Positions 42,924 to 51,357 of a DNA stretch of 64,000 nucleotides are shown one piece after another (the stretch's first letter is position 1; each line of letters starts with the position of its first letter). A program made the translations under genes and the position numbers. The notes below the pieces were generated by a model, which searched no databases, was not told the DNA's origin, and saw only the letters and a list, made by a program, of their open reading frames with translations. Source of the DNA: Paenibacillus periandrae. Its GTDB lineage: Bacteria; Bacillota; Bacilli; Paenibacillales; NBRC-103111. Location of the stretch: the NCBI RefSeq assembly GCF_022458865.1, contig NZ_JAJNMU010000001.1, positions 496,001 through 560,000 of the forward strand, written 5' to 3'.

Positions 42924-44205
42924 CTTGTATGCTCCTGTCCATGTTATTGAATGCCCCGGTTGAACCATTCCGAACTTCTTCTGCACACCGGAGAACAACT
43001 TCTTCCAACAAGGCAGCGCCTTTTGCTATTTGGGAGATGGAGCTGTATTCATCTTTATGATGGCTGATACCGTCTCTGGATGGAATAAAAATCATACCGG
43101 TTTTACAAATACTAGCCATATTCATCGCATCATGCCCGGCACCGCTCATCATATCGGTATAAGTGACACCTTGAGCCTCACACTCAGAGGACAACAAACG
43201 TATCGTTTCTTTGTCCAAGGCAACCGGCTTTTCTTCACTTAAGATTCGCGCTGCAATCTGCAGTCCCCGTTTTTTTTCCAATTCATGGAACAAGCTGTAT
43301 AGCTGTTCGATAATCATTTGTCTGGAAGTCGCATCTGTGCCACGAATATCTATCTTCAGGCTCACCCAATCCGGTACTACATTCATCGCTCCCGGAAGAA
43401 CCTCGCAGACACCTGCGGTAGCGACCGTATCATGCTCGGTTTGCTCTAACGCCGCCTTCTCCAGAGCCGTGATGATTTCGGCAGCTCCGATCAGCGCATC
43501 CTTACGCATGTTCATAGGTGTCGTCCCCGAGTGGGACGCTTGACCCTGAATCGTTACTTCCAGGCGGACGGGAGCAGCTATGCCTGTGACAATGCCGATC
43601 TCCACTCCGCGCTTTTCAAGCAGCGGACCTTGCTCGATATGAAGCTCAAAAAAAGCTTTCAGTTCATTGTTCTTTCTCTGCGCATTTGTGATTTGTGCAA
43701 AGTCCAGGCCGACTGCAGCCAATGCCTGCGGAAAGGATATACCCTCATTATCCAGCAAATGCTCCAGCGAATCCGGGTTCAATTTCCCTGCCATTGCTTT
43801 ACTTCCGATTGTTGAGACTCCAAACCTAGCCGATTCTTCACAAGCGAATGAAATAAGCTCAATCGGATAACGGGTGACAACGCCTCTATCATTTAAGCTG
43901 CGTATCATCTCCAACCCCACGATAACGCCAAGCGTTCCATCATAACGTCCACCGTGCTGTACCGTATCCAGATGAGATCCGCAAGCTACAGCAGGCAGCT
44001 GTGGGTCGCTGCCTTCCCTCCGTGCAATCACATTGCCGCAGGCATCTATGCTTACGGACATCCCTGCTTCCTCACACTTTTGAATAAAGTAAGCATTCGC
44101 TGCCCAGTGCTCGCGAGAGTAGGCAAGTCTGGTGATTCCCTGCCCTTTGACAGCACCTATCTCATTGACTTCTAATAACGCAGTCTCCAAACGAGTGATA
44201 TTCAC
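42892..44205 (-). CDS. M20-family N-carbamoyl-amino-acid hydrolase
   Basis: Metal-dependent amidohydrolase of 437 residues in the group that includes N-carbamoyl-L-amino acid hydrolase, beta-ureidopropionase and allantoate amidohydrolase. Metal and catalytic motifs are GSHLDTVQHGGRYDGTLGV (His, Asp), SFACEESARFG (Glu pair) and the dimer-domain LHIEQGPLLEKRG and ASHSGTTPM. The start is GTG at 44205 with AGAGGTGA upstream. It overlaps pyrK. In this setting the likely substrate is N-carbamoyl-L-aspartate, made from dihydroorotate by dihydroorotase, giving aspartate, CO2 and ammonia (ureidosuccinase activity). N-carbamoyl-beta-alanine or an allantoate-like compound are alternatives that sequence alone cannot exclude. 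Confidence 0.9.
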   Translation of the reverse strand: MNITRLETALLEVNEIGAVKGQGITRLAYSREHWAANAYFIQKCEEAGMSVSIDACGNVIARREGSDPQLPAVACGSHLDTVQHGGRYDGTLGVIVGLEMIRSLNDRGVVTRYPIELISFACEESARFGVSTIGSKAMAGKLNPDSLEHLLDNEGISFPQALAAVGLDFAQITNAQRKNNELKAFFELHIEQGPLLEKRGVEIGIVTGIAAPVRLEVTIQGQASHSGTTPMNMRKDALIGAAEIITALEKAALEQTEHDTVATAGVCEVLPGAMNVVPDWVSLKIDIRGTDATSRQMIIEQLYSLFHELEKKRGLQIAARILSEEKPVALDKETIRLLSSECEAQGVTYTDMMSGAGHDAMNMASICKTGMIFIPSRDGISHHKDEYSSISQIAKGAALLEEVVLRCAEEVRNGSTGAFNNMDRSIQDESGKKKSAI

Positions 44206-44225
44206 GATTCTTCACCTCTTACTCT

Positions 44226-44278
44226 AAAAAAAACGCCCCTTCGTTAAGGTCTGTCAGACAGAGTACAAAACGTTGGGG
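44226..44278 (-). terminator. Intrinsic terminator inside the pyrimidine-related operon
   Basis: On the minus strand CCCCAACGTT and AACGAAGGGG form an interrupted stem followed by a run of eight T at 44233-44226. It lies between the ABC permease and the carbamoyl-hydrolase gene and would split the operon or act as an attenuator. I do not see a known riboswitch or a PyrR-binding loop here. Confidence 0.65.
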
Positions 44279-44301
44279 TCGGCTGAAACGGAAAGCTTTT
44301 C

Positions 44302-45075
44302 TTACATAATAACTTCTTGAGATTCATGCCAACGGAGCAGCCTTTTCTCCAATAAATTAGACAAAAGGTATAAAACCAGACCGATTACGCTTAATATCAA
44401 TACAGCTGTTAATATAAGGTTAATATCATAGGTTTCACTGCCCAGAATAACGAGATACCCGAGACCTGCCTTTGCACCGATCATTTCTCCAATCACGGCA
44501 CCGGTAATCGCATAGGTCGTAGACACTTTGACACCTGACATGATTGAAGGCAATGAATAAGGAATCTCCACGGTCCAGAAACGCTGCCACCGGTTAGCCT
44601 TGAGAATATGCAGCAAATCCTGCATATTGCTCTCCACGGAACGAATACCGACAATCGTATTGACCATAATAGGGAAAAAGACAACCAGCATCACCAAAGC
44701 AATTTTCGAGGTAGCGCCCAGCCCGAACCATAATAGAAACAGCGGAGCGATCGATATTTTGGGTGCAATTTGAACCAAAACGATATACGGCGTGAACATA
44801 CGCTCCAGCAGTACACTCTTGGCAAGCAAATATCCAAAGAGCAAGCCAAGCACACAACCAATCAAAAATCCGACAAAAATCTCATACAAGGTTAATCCAA
44901 TATGCGTGCTCATATCACCCATGGCCATAATATTCAAAAACTTGGACAAGAACAATAATGGACCCGGAAGAATTTGTACCGGTATATGAAATACAGATAC
45001 GTAGGCTTGCCATAGCCCTATAAACACAATCAGCGTAGCAAGAACGAGCAAGCTTTTACGTCCGTAATACTTCAT
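44302..45075 (-). CDS. NitT/TauT-type ABC permease 1
   Basis: Membrane subunit of 257 residues of the SsuC/TauC/ThiX type, with six helices and the coupling-loop region ANRWQRFWTVEIPYSLPSIM near residue 165. It is adjacent to the NMT1/THI5-like binding-protein gene, 15 bases apart. A second permease of the same type lies at 46953, and there is only one ATPase gene, so the importer is probably a heterodimer of two permeases. AGGTGATC precedes the ATG. Confidence 0.92.
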   Translation of the reverse strand: MKYYGRKSLLVLATLIVFIGLWQAYVSVFHIPVQILPGPLLFLSKFLNIMAMGDMSTHIGLTLYEIFVGFLIGCVLGLLFGYLLAKSVLLERMFTPYIVLVQIAPKISIAPLFLLWFGLGATSKIALVMLVVFFPIMVNTIVGIRSVESNMQDLLHILKANRWQRFWTVEIPYSLPSIMSGVKVSTTYAITGAVIGEMIGAKAGLGYLVILGSETYDINLILTAVLILSVIGLVLYLLSNLLEKRLLRWHESQEVIM

Positions 45076-45090
45076 TTACGATCACCTGCG

Positions 45091-46137
45091 TTACTTTAGA
45101 TTGGTTACAACTAAATCTTCTGCTTTAAAGCTGGTCTTGATCGTATCAAACGTTTTTTGAGTATCGATGGATGCTTGCCATCTTGCCATATCGGCAGCTC
45201 CATAGCCATCTTTCTTCGTCAAATCACTTTGCCATAGATAAGGAATGAACACATCATTGAATATTTTTTCTGTAATCTCCTGTTTACCCTCAGACGATGT
45301 CGCATACTTCTTGATTGACATATCGATAGCTGCTTTGGCATTGCCTTTAATAATATAATCCAACGATTGGTTCAATGCTTTATTGAACGCAATAACCATG
45401 TTCTTATTGCTGGACAAATACTTGTCCGATGCGATGACAACATTACCGAATGAAGGCAAGAAATCGTCAGAGCGGATTTCGTCCACATCCACACCACTGT
45501 TTTTGAGCTCAACGGTTCTCAACATCGAGAAAGTGATAGCATCGACTTCATCAGACACCAGTGCATTGACAATAGCACCCGTACCTACGATTTTCGTATT
45601 GACGTCCTTGATATTCATGCCGTTCTTCTCGAGCATAACTTGAAGCTGGATATAGTTCGGGCTTCCAAAGCTGGTTACGGCAACTGTCTTGCCTTTCAAA
45701 TCTTTAGGACTTGTGATCCCTTTATTTTTTTTGAAAATAGTCGCTCCCAAACCGCGCTGATAAGTCGTGTGTACGACTTTTACAGGAATACCCTGTGATT
45801 TGGCTGTAATAACTGCATCCGCATTAGGAAATCCGAATTGCACGTTATCGGCAGCAACATTCTTCACGATACTTGCAGCATCAGCATAGACAAAATCAAC
45901 ATCCAACCCTTGCTCCTTGAAGAAGCCTTGTTCTTTGGCCACATACATCGGTGCATAGTAAGGAACAGCAGCTCCGTCCATTTGAACGGTAACCTTTTGG
46001 AGCTCCTTAGGCTTATCGGTTGCGCCTGGCGCAGGTGCAGCAGGTGCAGCTTCATTCCCCGTCTTAGCTCCACAAGCAGCCAAGATCGAAGCAACAAACA
46101 ACATACAAATTAAAAGGCTAATTGATTTTTTCTTCAT
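45091..46137 (-). CDS. NMT1/THI5-like ABC transporter substrate-binding lipoprotein
   Basis: Binding protein of 348 residues of the NMT1/THI5 class, which includes carriers of pyrimidines such as thiamine precursors, and of nitrate, taurine and riboflavin. The signal peptide ends in the lipobox SILAAC. Family signatures are VPYYAPMYVAKEQGFFKEQG and FGFPNADAVITAKSQGIPV, and DLKGKTVAV later. I use the ATG at 46137, which shares its A with the stop of the phosphorylase gene (TGATG), so translation is coupled. With nucleoside and dihydroorotate enzymes around it, an orotate-like, uracil-like or nucleoside ligand is likely but unproven. Confidence 0.92.
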   Translation of the reverse strand: MKKKSISLLICMLFVASILAACGAKTGNEAAPAAPAPGATDKPKELQKVTVQMDGAAVPYYAPMYVAKEQGFFKEQGLDVDFVYADAASIVKNVAADNVQFGFPNADAVITAKSQGIPVKVVHTTYQRGLGATIFKKNKGITSPKDLKGKTVAVTSFGSPNYIQLQVMLEKNGMNIKDVNTKIVGTGAIVNALVSDEVDAITFSMLRTVELKNSGVDVDEIRSDDFLPSFGNVVIASDKYLSSNKNMVIAFNKALNQSLDYIIKGNAKAAIDMSIKKYATSSEGKQEITEKIFNDVFIPYLWQSDLTKKDGYGAADMARWQASIDTQKTFDTIKTSFKAEDLVVTNLK

Positions 46138-46928
46138 CACGAAACAACACCCCTGGTTATCAATTTGTCTACAGCTAGCAAAGCGGCCCTGCATAGTTTT
46201 ATTTGACTTTCCTCATAATCAACCAGCCATTGATTCGTGATGCGGTTAGCATGAACAACAAGCAAGGTGCCTGCGTAAGCGCCCATAACCGAAGCAATCG
46301 TTAGCAGCGTCTCTGATTCCATCTCCAGATTCAGCACGCCAAGCGACTTCATCTCATTAATGATGTCAGTTGAATAATTGTAAGGAGCTACGTCTCTCCC
46401 CTGACCGTGATAAAAGGAAGAGGTCGTTGCGCCAATTCCAATATGGTAGCGGTAGCCTAATTCCTCACAGGCTTCTATTAACGCCTGAGTCACATAATGA
46501 TTGGCTAGCGCCGGAAATTCAGGACGTGCATAGTGGCCAGTTGTACCGCCTAACCGGACACTTCCCGTATTGATAATCATATCCCCGCAATCAATGCCTT
46601 CCTGAATCGCTCCCGTTCCGCCAATGCGAAGTAAACACTTGGCCTTTAAGCGAAGCAGCTCCAGAACAGCAATTTCTGTCGAAGGACCGCCTATGCCGGT
46701 TGAGCAGACAGAGATCGGATTCCCCTTGTACTCGCCTGTGCCTACTTTAAATTCACGATTCGAGCTGATGATGTCATAACTGTCGAACAATTCACGGATC
46801 AGCTCGACTCGCGCCGGGTCGCCTGGCAGCAGTACGTAAGGTGCTGTTTCCCCTTCAGAAATGCGTAAATGAGGTACTTTCGTTCCTTCATACAGAGGAA
46901 AATCTGCTTGAATGAATCTGCTGTTCAT
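46137..46928 (-). CDS. Nucleoside phosphorylase-I family enzyme, uridine phosphorylase-like
   Basis: Phosphorylase of 263 residues that splits a nucleoside with phosphate into a base and ribose-1-phosphate. Motifs: LLPGDPARVELI (phosphate site), STGIGGPSTEIAVLELLRL, LLRIGGTGAI, TSSFYHGQGR (region of the uridine phosphorylase base loop), and NLEMESETLLTIASV with the ribose-binding Glu-Met-Glu. GGGAGGTG lies upstream of the ATG. It sits inside the importer genes and phosphopentomutase is encoded upstream, so ribose-1-phosphate can be turned to ribose-5-phosphate. Uridine is the default substrate; orotidine is conceivable from context. Confidence 0.9.
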   Translation of the reverse strand: MNSRFIQADFPLYEGTKVPHLRISEGETAPYVLLPGDPARVELIRELFDSYDIISSNREFKVGTGEYKGNPISVCSTGIGGPSTEIAVLELLRLKAKCLLRIGGTGAIQEGIDCGDMIINTGSVRLGGTTGHYARPEFPALANHYVTQALIEACEELGYRYHIGIGATTSSFYHGQGRDVAPYNYSTDIINEMKSLGVLNLEMESETLLTIASVMGAYAGTLLVVHANRITNQWLVDYEESQIKLCRAALLAVDKLITRGVVS

Positions 46929-46952
46929 CTTCTCTTTTCACCTCCCCTAATA

Positions 46953-47720
46953 TTATTTCACTTGCTTGGAATCGTGCCAGAATAGAAAACGGTTTTCCAA
47001 AAAGCTAATAAGTGCGTAGAAAATAATCCCAACTACAATCGTGTATATAATACTGGCAAACAGCATAGGGGAATTATATGTTGTGCTGTTAAACACCAGC
47101 AAATAACCAAGCCCGCTCTCACCCGAAATCCATTCCGCAACGATTGCAGCAATAACCGCCTGGACCATGCCGACCTTCAAGCCTGCAAAAATTTGCGGCA
47201 AGGAATAAGGAAGCTCAACTTGAATGATTTTTTGCCACCAGTTTAATCCCGTTATTTGCATCAAGCATCTGAGATTATACGTGACACTTTTCAAGCCAAA
47301 TATGGCACCCAGCATAACTGGAAAAAACACCATAGATACAATTAGCATCAGCTTGGAGGTGAAGCCCAGACCAAACCAAATGACAAACAAAGGAGCAAGG
47401 GCAATCTTCGGCGCCGTTTGAGCAAGAAGAATGTATGGCATCAATGCTTCTTCAAGAAATTTATAACGGCCAATCAAATAACCGACCAAATAACCAAATA
47501 CAATACCTAATACAAAACCCGCCAGCACCTCACCGGAGGTGACGAAAAAATGGTGCAGCAAATCCTGAGCGGAAAACATTTCGATAAGTGCTTTTCCTAC
47601 ATCCGAAGGAAGCGGCACTATAAACGCAGGTACATCAAAAGCGATGACATACACATACCAGATGACTACTAGAATAAGGATGGCAACGAAATACTCTCCA
47701 GCTTGCCTTAATCTCAGCAT
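46953..47720 (-). CDS. NitT/TauT-type ABC permease 2
   Basis: Membrane subunit of 255 residues, paralogous to the permease at 44302 (shared layout, for example LPYSLPQIFAGLKVGMVQAV against a similar segment there). Its ATG shares one base with the ATPase stop (TAATG). Together with permease 1, the ATPase and the NMT1-like protein it makes one importer. The two-permease design is less common in this family than a homodimer. Confidence 0.92.
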   Translation of the reverse strand: MLRLRQAGEYFVAILILVVIWYVYVIAFDVPAFIVPLPSDVGKALIEMFSAQDLLHHFFVTSGEVLAGFVLGIVFGYLVGYLIGRYKFLEEALMPYILLAQTAPKIALAPLFVIWFGLGFTSKLMLIVSMVFFPVMLGAIFGLKSVTYNLRCLMQITGLNWWQKIIQVELPYSLPQIFAGLKVGMVQAVIAAIVAEWISGESGLGYLLVFNSTTYNSPMLFASIIYTIVVGIIFYALISFLENRFLFWHDSKQVK

Positions 47721-48463
47721 TAGCCCAGCACTTCCCTTAGCTTTTTAACGTAGTTCACGAACTCGATCGTTTCCTTCACTTCTACGGTCCGCGGATGTGG
47801 TAATTGAATATCAATAATTTCATCAATTTTCCCTGGGCGTGGTGACATCACAATGACACGATCCGATAGAAATGCAGCTTCGGAAATACTGTGAGTCACG
47901 AACAGGATAGTCTTTTGGGTTTCGGTCCAAATTCGGAGCAATTCAAGACCCATCTTGTCGCGGGTCAGAGCATCCAATGCACCAAACGGTTCATCCATGA
48001 GCAGAACATCCGGATTATACGATAATGCTCTGACTATCGCTACCCGCTGCCTCATCCCGCCGGACAACTCACGGGGATATGCCTTTTCAAACCCTTTCAA
48101 GCCTGCAAGCTCCAATAGCTTGTCCAAATTTTCCAGATTGGCCGAAGTTTCCATCTTTTTGACTTCAAGCGGAAATTTGGCATTCTGGTATACAGTTTTC
48201 CAAGGGAGCAAGGTAGCATCCTGAAATACAAAACCGATATTATCTGCCGAGTTCTCCCATGTAATTTTACCCGTCGATGGCGTATCCAAATTCGCGAGTA
48301 TACGCAATAATGTGGATTTTCCACACCCGGATGGACCAATAATGGAAATAAACTCACTTTTTTTTACATCCAGATTAATATGTGTTAACGCCTGTACCTC
48401 TCGCCCATCGCTTGCCTTGTAGATTTTGTTAACATCCTCGATGTGAATTGCAGTAGTAGACAC
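47720..48463 (-). CDS. NitT/TauT-type ABC transporter ATPase
   Basis: ATP-binding subunit of 247 residues. Walker A is GPSGCGKST, the Q-loop is in IGFVFQDATLLPW, the ABC signature is LSGGMRQRVAIVRAL, Walker B is VLLMDEPFGALD, and the switch His is in ILFVTHSISEA. I use the GTG at 48463, which lies 8 bases after AAGGGG; a GTG at 48472 overlaps that ribosome site. It is the only ABC ATPase in the window, in contrast to the sugar importers. It follows a 300-base gap with an operator-like palindrome and is probably the first gene of its transcript. Confidence 0.93.
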   Translation of the reverse strand: MSTTAIHIEDVNKIYKASDGREVQALTHINLDVKKSEFISIIGPSGCGKSTLLRILANLDTPSTGKITWENSADNIGFVFQDATLLPWKTVYQNAKFPLEVKKMETSANLENLDKLLELAGLKGFEKAYPRELSGGMRQRVAIVRALSYNPDVLLMDEPFGALDALTRDKMGLELLRIWTETQKTILFVTHSISEAAFLSDRVIVMSPRPGKIDEIIDIQLPHPRTVEVKETIEFVNYVKKLREVLG

Positions 48464-48537
48464 GTATAACACCCCTTAAACTTCGCAATTTTACGGACAC
48501 CATTTTATAAATAGCTGTTCCTTTTGTATACATTTAT

Positions 48538-48558
48538 TTTACATTTTATAAATGTAAA
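48538..48558. promoter_or_regulatory. Palindromic operator candidate overlapping the importer promoter
   Basis: TTTACATTT, TAT, AAATGTAAA: a perfect 9-base inverted repeat with a 3-base centre. It overlaps the -10 and spacer of the promoter at 48543-48571. The PucR-type protein or another pyrimidine-responsive regulator may bind it. A nearby TGTATACATTTATT resembles the direct repeats before carA. Confidence 0.55.
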
Positions 48559-48571
48559 GAAATATATCCAA
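48543..48571 (-). promoter_or_regulatory. Promoter candidate for the importer/phosphorylase genes
   Basis: On the minus strand TTGGAT (48571-48566), 17-base spacer, TAAAAT (48548-48543). It lies in the 300-base gap 48464-48764 between phosphopentomutase and the ATPase gene. The gap also holds the palindrome at 48538 and a weak hairpin at 48704-48721; no gene is visible. Confidence 0.5.
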
Positions 48572-48764
48572 ACCGACAAATTAAAGCCATCATTTTTGTC
48601 CGCTCAGACAATGTACATATTTACCATTCTTGATCCGGCTGAGCCTTTGTGGACTGCAATATCAAACAGAAACGGAATAGAAATATTTGTAATTAGTTCA
48701 TCTAGCAAGTTTTTCCTTGCTCTTATTCATGCCCACTGTTCTTTCTGACTATGCAGTTTTCCCC

Positions 48765-49946
48765 TTAGATATCGGAAAGAAAGCTTTGCCCATGCGCCGG
48801 GGGCTTCGAGCTGAAATTATCGGCAATCGTCGCTCCAACGTCAGCAAAGGTCGGACGAATTCCCAGATTTAAGCCTTGATCGAGATTTCGATGTGAAACG
48901 AGCAGCGGCACATATTCCCTGGTGTGGTCAGTGCCCAGATGTGTCGGATCATTGCCATGGTCAGCCGTAATGATGAGCAGATCATCGGGCCTTAAAGCTC
49001 CGGTGATTTCCGGTAAGCGCGCATCGAATTCCCGCAATGCGGACGCATACCCTGCCGGGTCCCGACGATGGCCATAAATAGCATCAAAATCAACCAGATT
49101 CAAAAAGCAGAGACCTGTAAAATCATGCTTCATAACGCTCAGCAGCCGGTCCACGCCATCCCTGTTGGATTTGGTTTTCAAGCTTTCCGTAACGCCCGCA
49201 CCTGCAAATATATCAGAAATTTTACCGATCCCTATGCTAGCAAGCCCTTGCTCAACCAAGCAGTCCATAACCGTAGCCGTAGGAGGAGTCACAGCGTAAT
49301 CCCGTCGATTCGGCGTTCTTACGAACAGGTCAGGTCCTCCAGTAAATGGACGAGCGATAACCCTGCCCACGACGATACCGTTCTCATTTAAGGTCATTTC
49401 CCTAGCCTTCTGGCAAATTGCGTATAATTCCTCAAGAGGAACAATATCTTCATGTGCCGCAATTTGCAGTACACTATCAGCTGAGGTGTATACAATCAGA
49501 TGTCCACTCTGCATATGCTGAGCACCCAGCTCAACAAGAATATCGGTGCCCGAAGCAACCTTATTGCCGATAATACGGCGGCCTGCTGCCGTCTCCAGAG
49601 CCTGAATGAACGCTTCAGGAAAGCCTTCAGGGAAAGTTTGAAACGGCACCTTATTCCATACACCCATAATCTCCCAATGACCTGTCAGTGTGTCTTTGCC
49701 CGCTGAAATCTCGGCCATTTTCCCATAATGAGCCTTGGCATTTGCTACAGCCTGCAGCCCTTGAATGGCTTCTATACAGCCAAGACCCATTTGCTCCAAC
49801 TGCGGCAGCCGCAGTTGTCCTGTCGTCTCGGCAATATGTCCCAACGTATGAGAACCTGAATCTCCATATTGTGATGCATCCGGAAGCGCACCGATGCCCA
49901 CACTATCAAGAATAATCAGAAAAACCCTAGGAAATCGAATCGTCAT
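48765..49946 (-). CDS. deoB: Phosphopentomutase
   Basis: Metal enzyme of 393 residues that converts ribose-1-phosphate or deoxyribose-1-phosphate into the 5-phosphate. Alkaline-phosphatase-fold motifs are visible: LDSVGIGALPDA near the N-terminus, SGKDTLTGHWE with the phosphorylated Thr (here AGKDTLTGHWE), and TADHGNDPTHLGTDHTREYV for the metals. The length is normal. Its ATG overlaps the dihydroorotase stop by four bases, an unusual coupling of nucleoside and orotate enzymes. It would process the ribose-1-phosphate released by the phosphorylase at 46137. Confidence 0.96.
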   Translation of the reverse strand: MTIRFPRVFLIILDSVGIGALPDASQYGDSGSHTLGHIAETTGQLRLPQLEQMGLGCIEAIQGLQAVANAKAHYGKMAEISAGKDTLTGHWEIMGVWNKVPFQTFPEGFPEAFIQALETAAGRRIIGNKVASGTDILVELGAQHMQSGHLIVYTSADSVLQIAAHEDIVPLEELYAICQKAREMTLNENGIVVGRVIARPFTGGPDLFVRTPNRRDYAVTPPTATVMDCLVEQGLASIGIGKISDIFAGAGVTESLKTKSNRDGVDRLLSVMKHDFTGLCFLNLVDFDAIYGHRRDPAGYASALREFDARLPEITGALRPDDLLIITADHGNDPTHLGTDHTREYVPLLVSHRNLDQGLNLGIRPTFADVGATIADNFSSKPPAHGQSFLSDI

Positions 49947-51232
49947 CTGGTTATCCCCATTTCGTCATATACGACCTTACCATTGACCATCGTTAGAACG
50001 GCTTTCCCTTTAAGTTTCATACCGATAAACGGACTGTTTCGGGATTTGGATTGAAAGGCCTCTGCATCGACCGTCCATTCTTTCTGCGGATCAAGTAATG
50101 TAATATCAGCATCACAGCCCTCAGCCAGCCTTCCGGAAGAAAGACCCATAATTCGCGAAGGGATAATCGTCAGCTTGGCAATCGCCTCTGTCCAAGTCAG
50201 CTTCCCTGGATGAACCAGGTAGGTGAAGGTTAAACCCACAGCAGTTTCCAGCCCCACCATCCCAAACGGTGCTTTTGCTAATGGGCTCCCTTTCTCGTCA
50301 AGCGTGTGCGGAGCATGATCGGTTGCAATGGCATCCAGGGTTCCGTCAACCAAACCCGCAATGACGGCTTCCACGTCCTCACGGGTGCGAAGCGGTGGAT
50401 TCACCTTGGCCATGGTCCCGCTTACCAATGCCTGTTCATCCGTTAAGGAAAAATGATGCGGCGCACCTTCACCCGTCACCCTCACCCCTCTAGCCTTCGC
50501 TTCGCGTATGAGCTGAACGCCTCTGGATGTGGACACATGCTGAATGTGAAGCCTTGCACCAGTATCTTCTGCGAACAGGATATCACGGGCAATAATCAAT
50601 TCTTCACCAAGCCGATGGATTCCCGGATCTCCAAGTTGCTCACTTACCTTACCCTGATTAAGGGAACCGCTGTGAACCAGCTGATGATCCTCACAATGTG
50701 AGCTGATCGGCACATCCAATTCTGCAGCTTTGCGGAAAGCCTCATGCACGAGTCGTGGGTCCATAACAGATTTGCCATCGTCGGTAAACGTAACAGCTCC
50801 TGCCCGATAAAGGGCTTCCATTTCTGTTAGCACCTTGCCTTCAATCCCATAAGTCAGAGCTGCCGAGGAATAAACCTTGACACTAGCTTGCTCCTGTCCG
50901 GTGCGAAGCACATATTCAAGGGTCTGTACCGTATCAATACTTGGCTTCGTATTCGGCATGCAGACCACTGAGGTAAATCCCCCTGCAGCAGCAGAAGCGG
51001 CACCTGATGAAATCGTTTCCTTTTGTGGGAAGCCGGGATCACGAAAATGAACATGAATATCGACAAGACCTGGAACCACTAGTAAATCCTTCGCGTCAAT
51101 CACATGATCTATAGCTTCAACTTGCTTATTTCCAATAGCAACCACCTTGCCATCTTCGATGACGACGTCAGCGATTTCGTTAAAATCGTTTTCCGGATTG
51201 ATAACCGTTCCATTTTTTATAAGTATCTTCAT
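49943..51232 (-). CDS. pyrC: Dihydroorotase, class I
   Basis: Zinc amidohydrolase of 429 residues that interconverts N-carbamoyl-L-aspartate and dihydroorotate. Motifs: DIHVHFRDPGFPQKE (metal His pair), MPNTKPSIDT, FTDDGKSVMD (Asp in place of the carbamylated Lys, as in Bacillus-type PyrC), SSHCED, LHIQHVST and IATDHAPHTLDE. An AAAGGA site lies upstream of the ATG. Related hydantoinases or allantoinases would differ in the MPNT and DDG motifs, so dihydroorotase is preferred. It heads a transcript just after the terminator of the PucR-type gene and is coupled to deoB. It supplies the step between PyrD/PyrK and the N-carbamoyl hydrolase. Confidence 0.93.
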   Translation of the reverse strand: MKILIKNGTVINPENDFNEIADVVIEDGKVVAIGNKQVEAIDHVIDAKDLLVVPGLVDIHVHFRDPGFPQKETISSGAASAAAGGFTSVVCMPNTKPSIDTVQTLEYVLRTGQEQASVKVYSSAALTYGIEGKVLTEMEALYRAGAVTFTDDGKSVMDPRLVHEAFRKAAELDVPISSHCEDHQLVHSGSLNQGKVSEQLGDPGIHRLGEELIIARDILFAEDTGARLHIQHVSTSRGVQLIREAKARGVRVTGEGAPHHFSLTDEQALVSGTMAKVNPPLRTREDVEAVIAGLVDGTLDAIATDHAPHTLDEKGSPLAKAPFGMVGLETAVGLTFTYLVHPGKLTWTEAIAKLTIIPSRIMGLSSGRLAEGCDADITLLDPQKEWTVDAEAFQSKSRNSPFIGMKLKGKAVLTMVNGKVVYDEMGITR

Positions 51233-51320
51233 GTCCTGTCAATCCTTTCAATTCAAGTAATAGAAAGAGATAGTAGAAATCGTACCAAGAAAATCGCGGT
51301 GCGAATATGTGGAATTGGAC

Positions 51321-51348
51321 AAAAAAATAAACCGAGTGTCGTCGGTTT
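51321..51348 (-). terminator. Terminator after the PucR-type regulator gene
   Basis: On the minus strand AAACCGA, loop CGACAC, TCGGTTT, then ATTTTTTT. It separates the regulator from pyrC. Confidence 0.9.
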
Positions 51349-51357
51349 AGCCAAATC

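Noticed and set aside
48704..48721. AGCAAG/CTTGCT hairpin after phosphopentomutase
   Set aside because: Only a 6-pair stem with no T-tract on the minus strand; too weak to call as the deoB terminator.
49943..51232. Hydantoinase, allantoinase or dihydropyrimidinase as an alternative to dihydroorotase
   Set aside because: MPNTKPS, FTDDGKS and the ATDHAPH context fit Bacillus-type dihydroorotase better.
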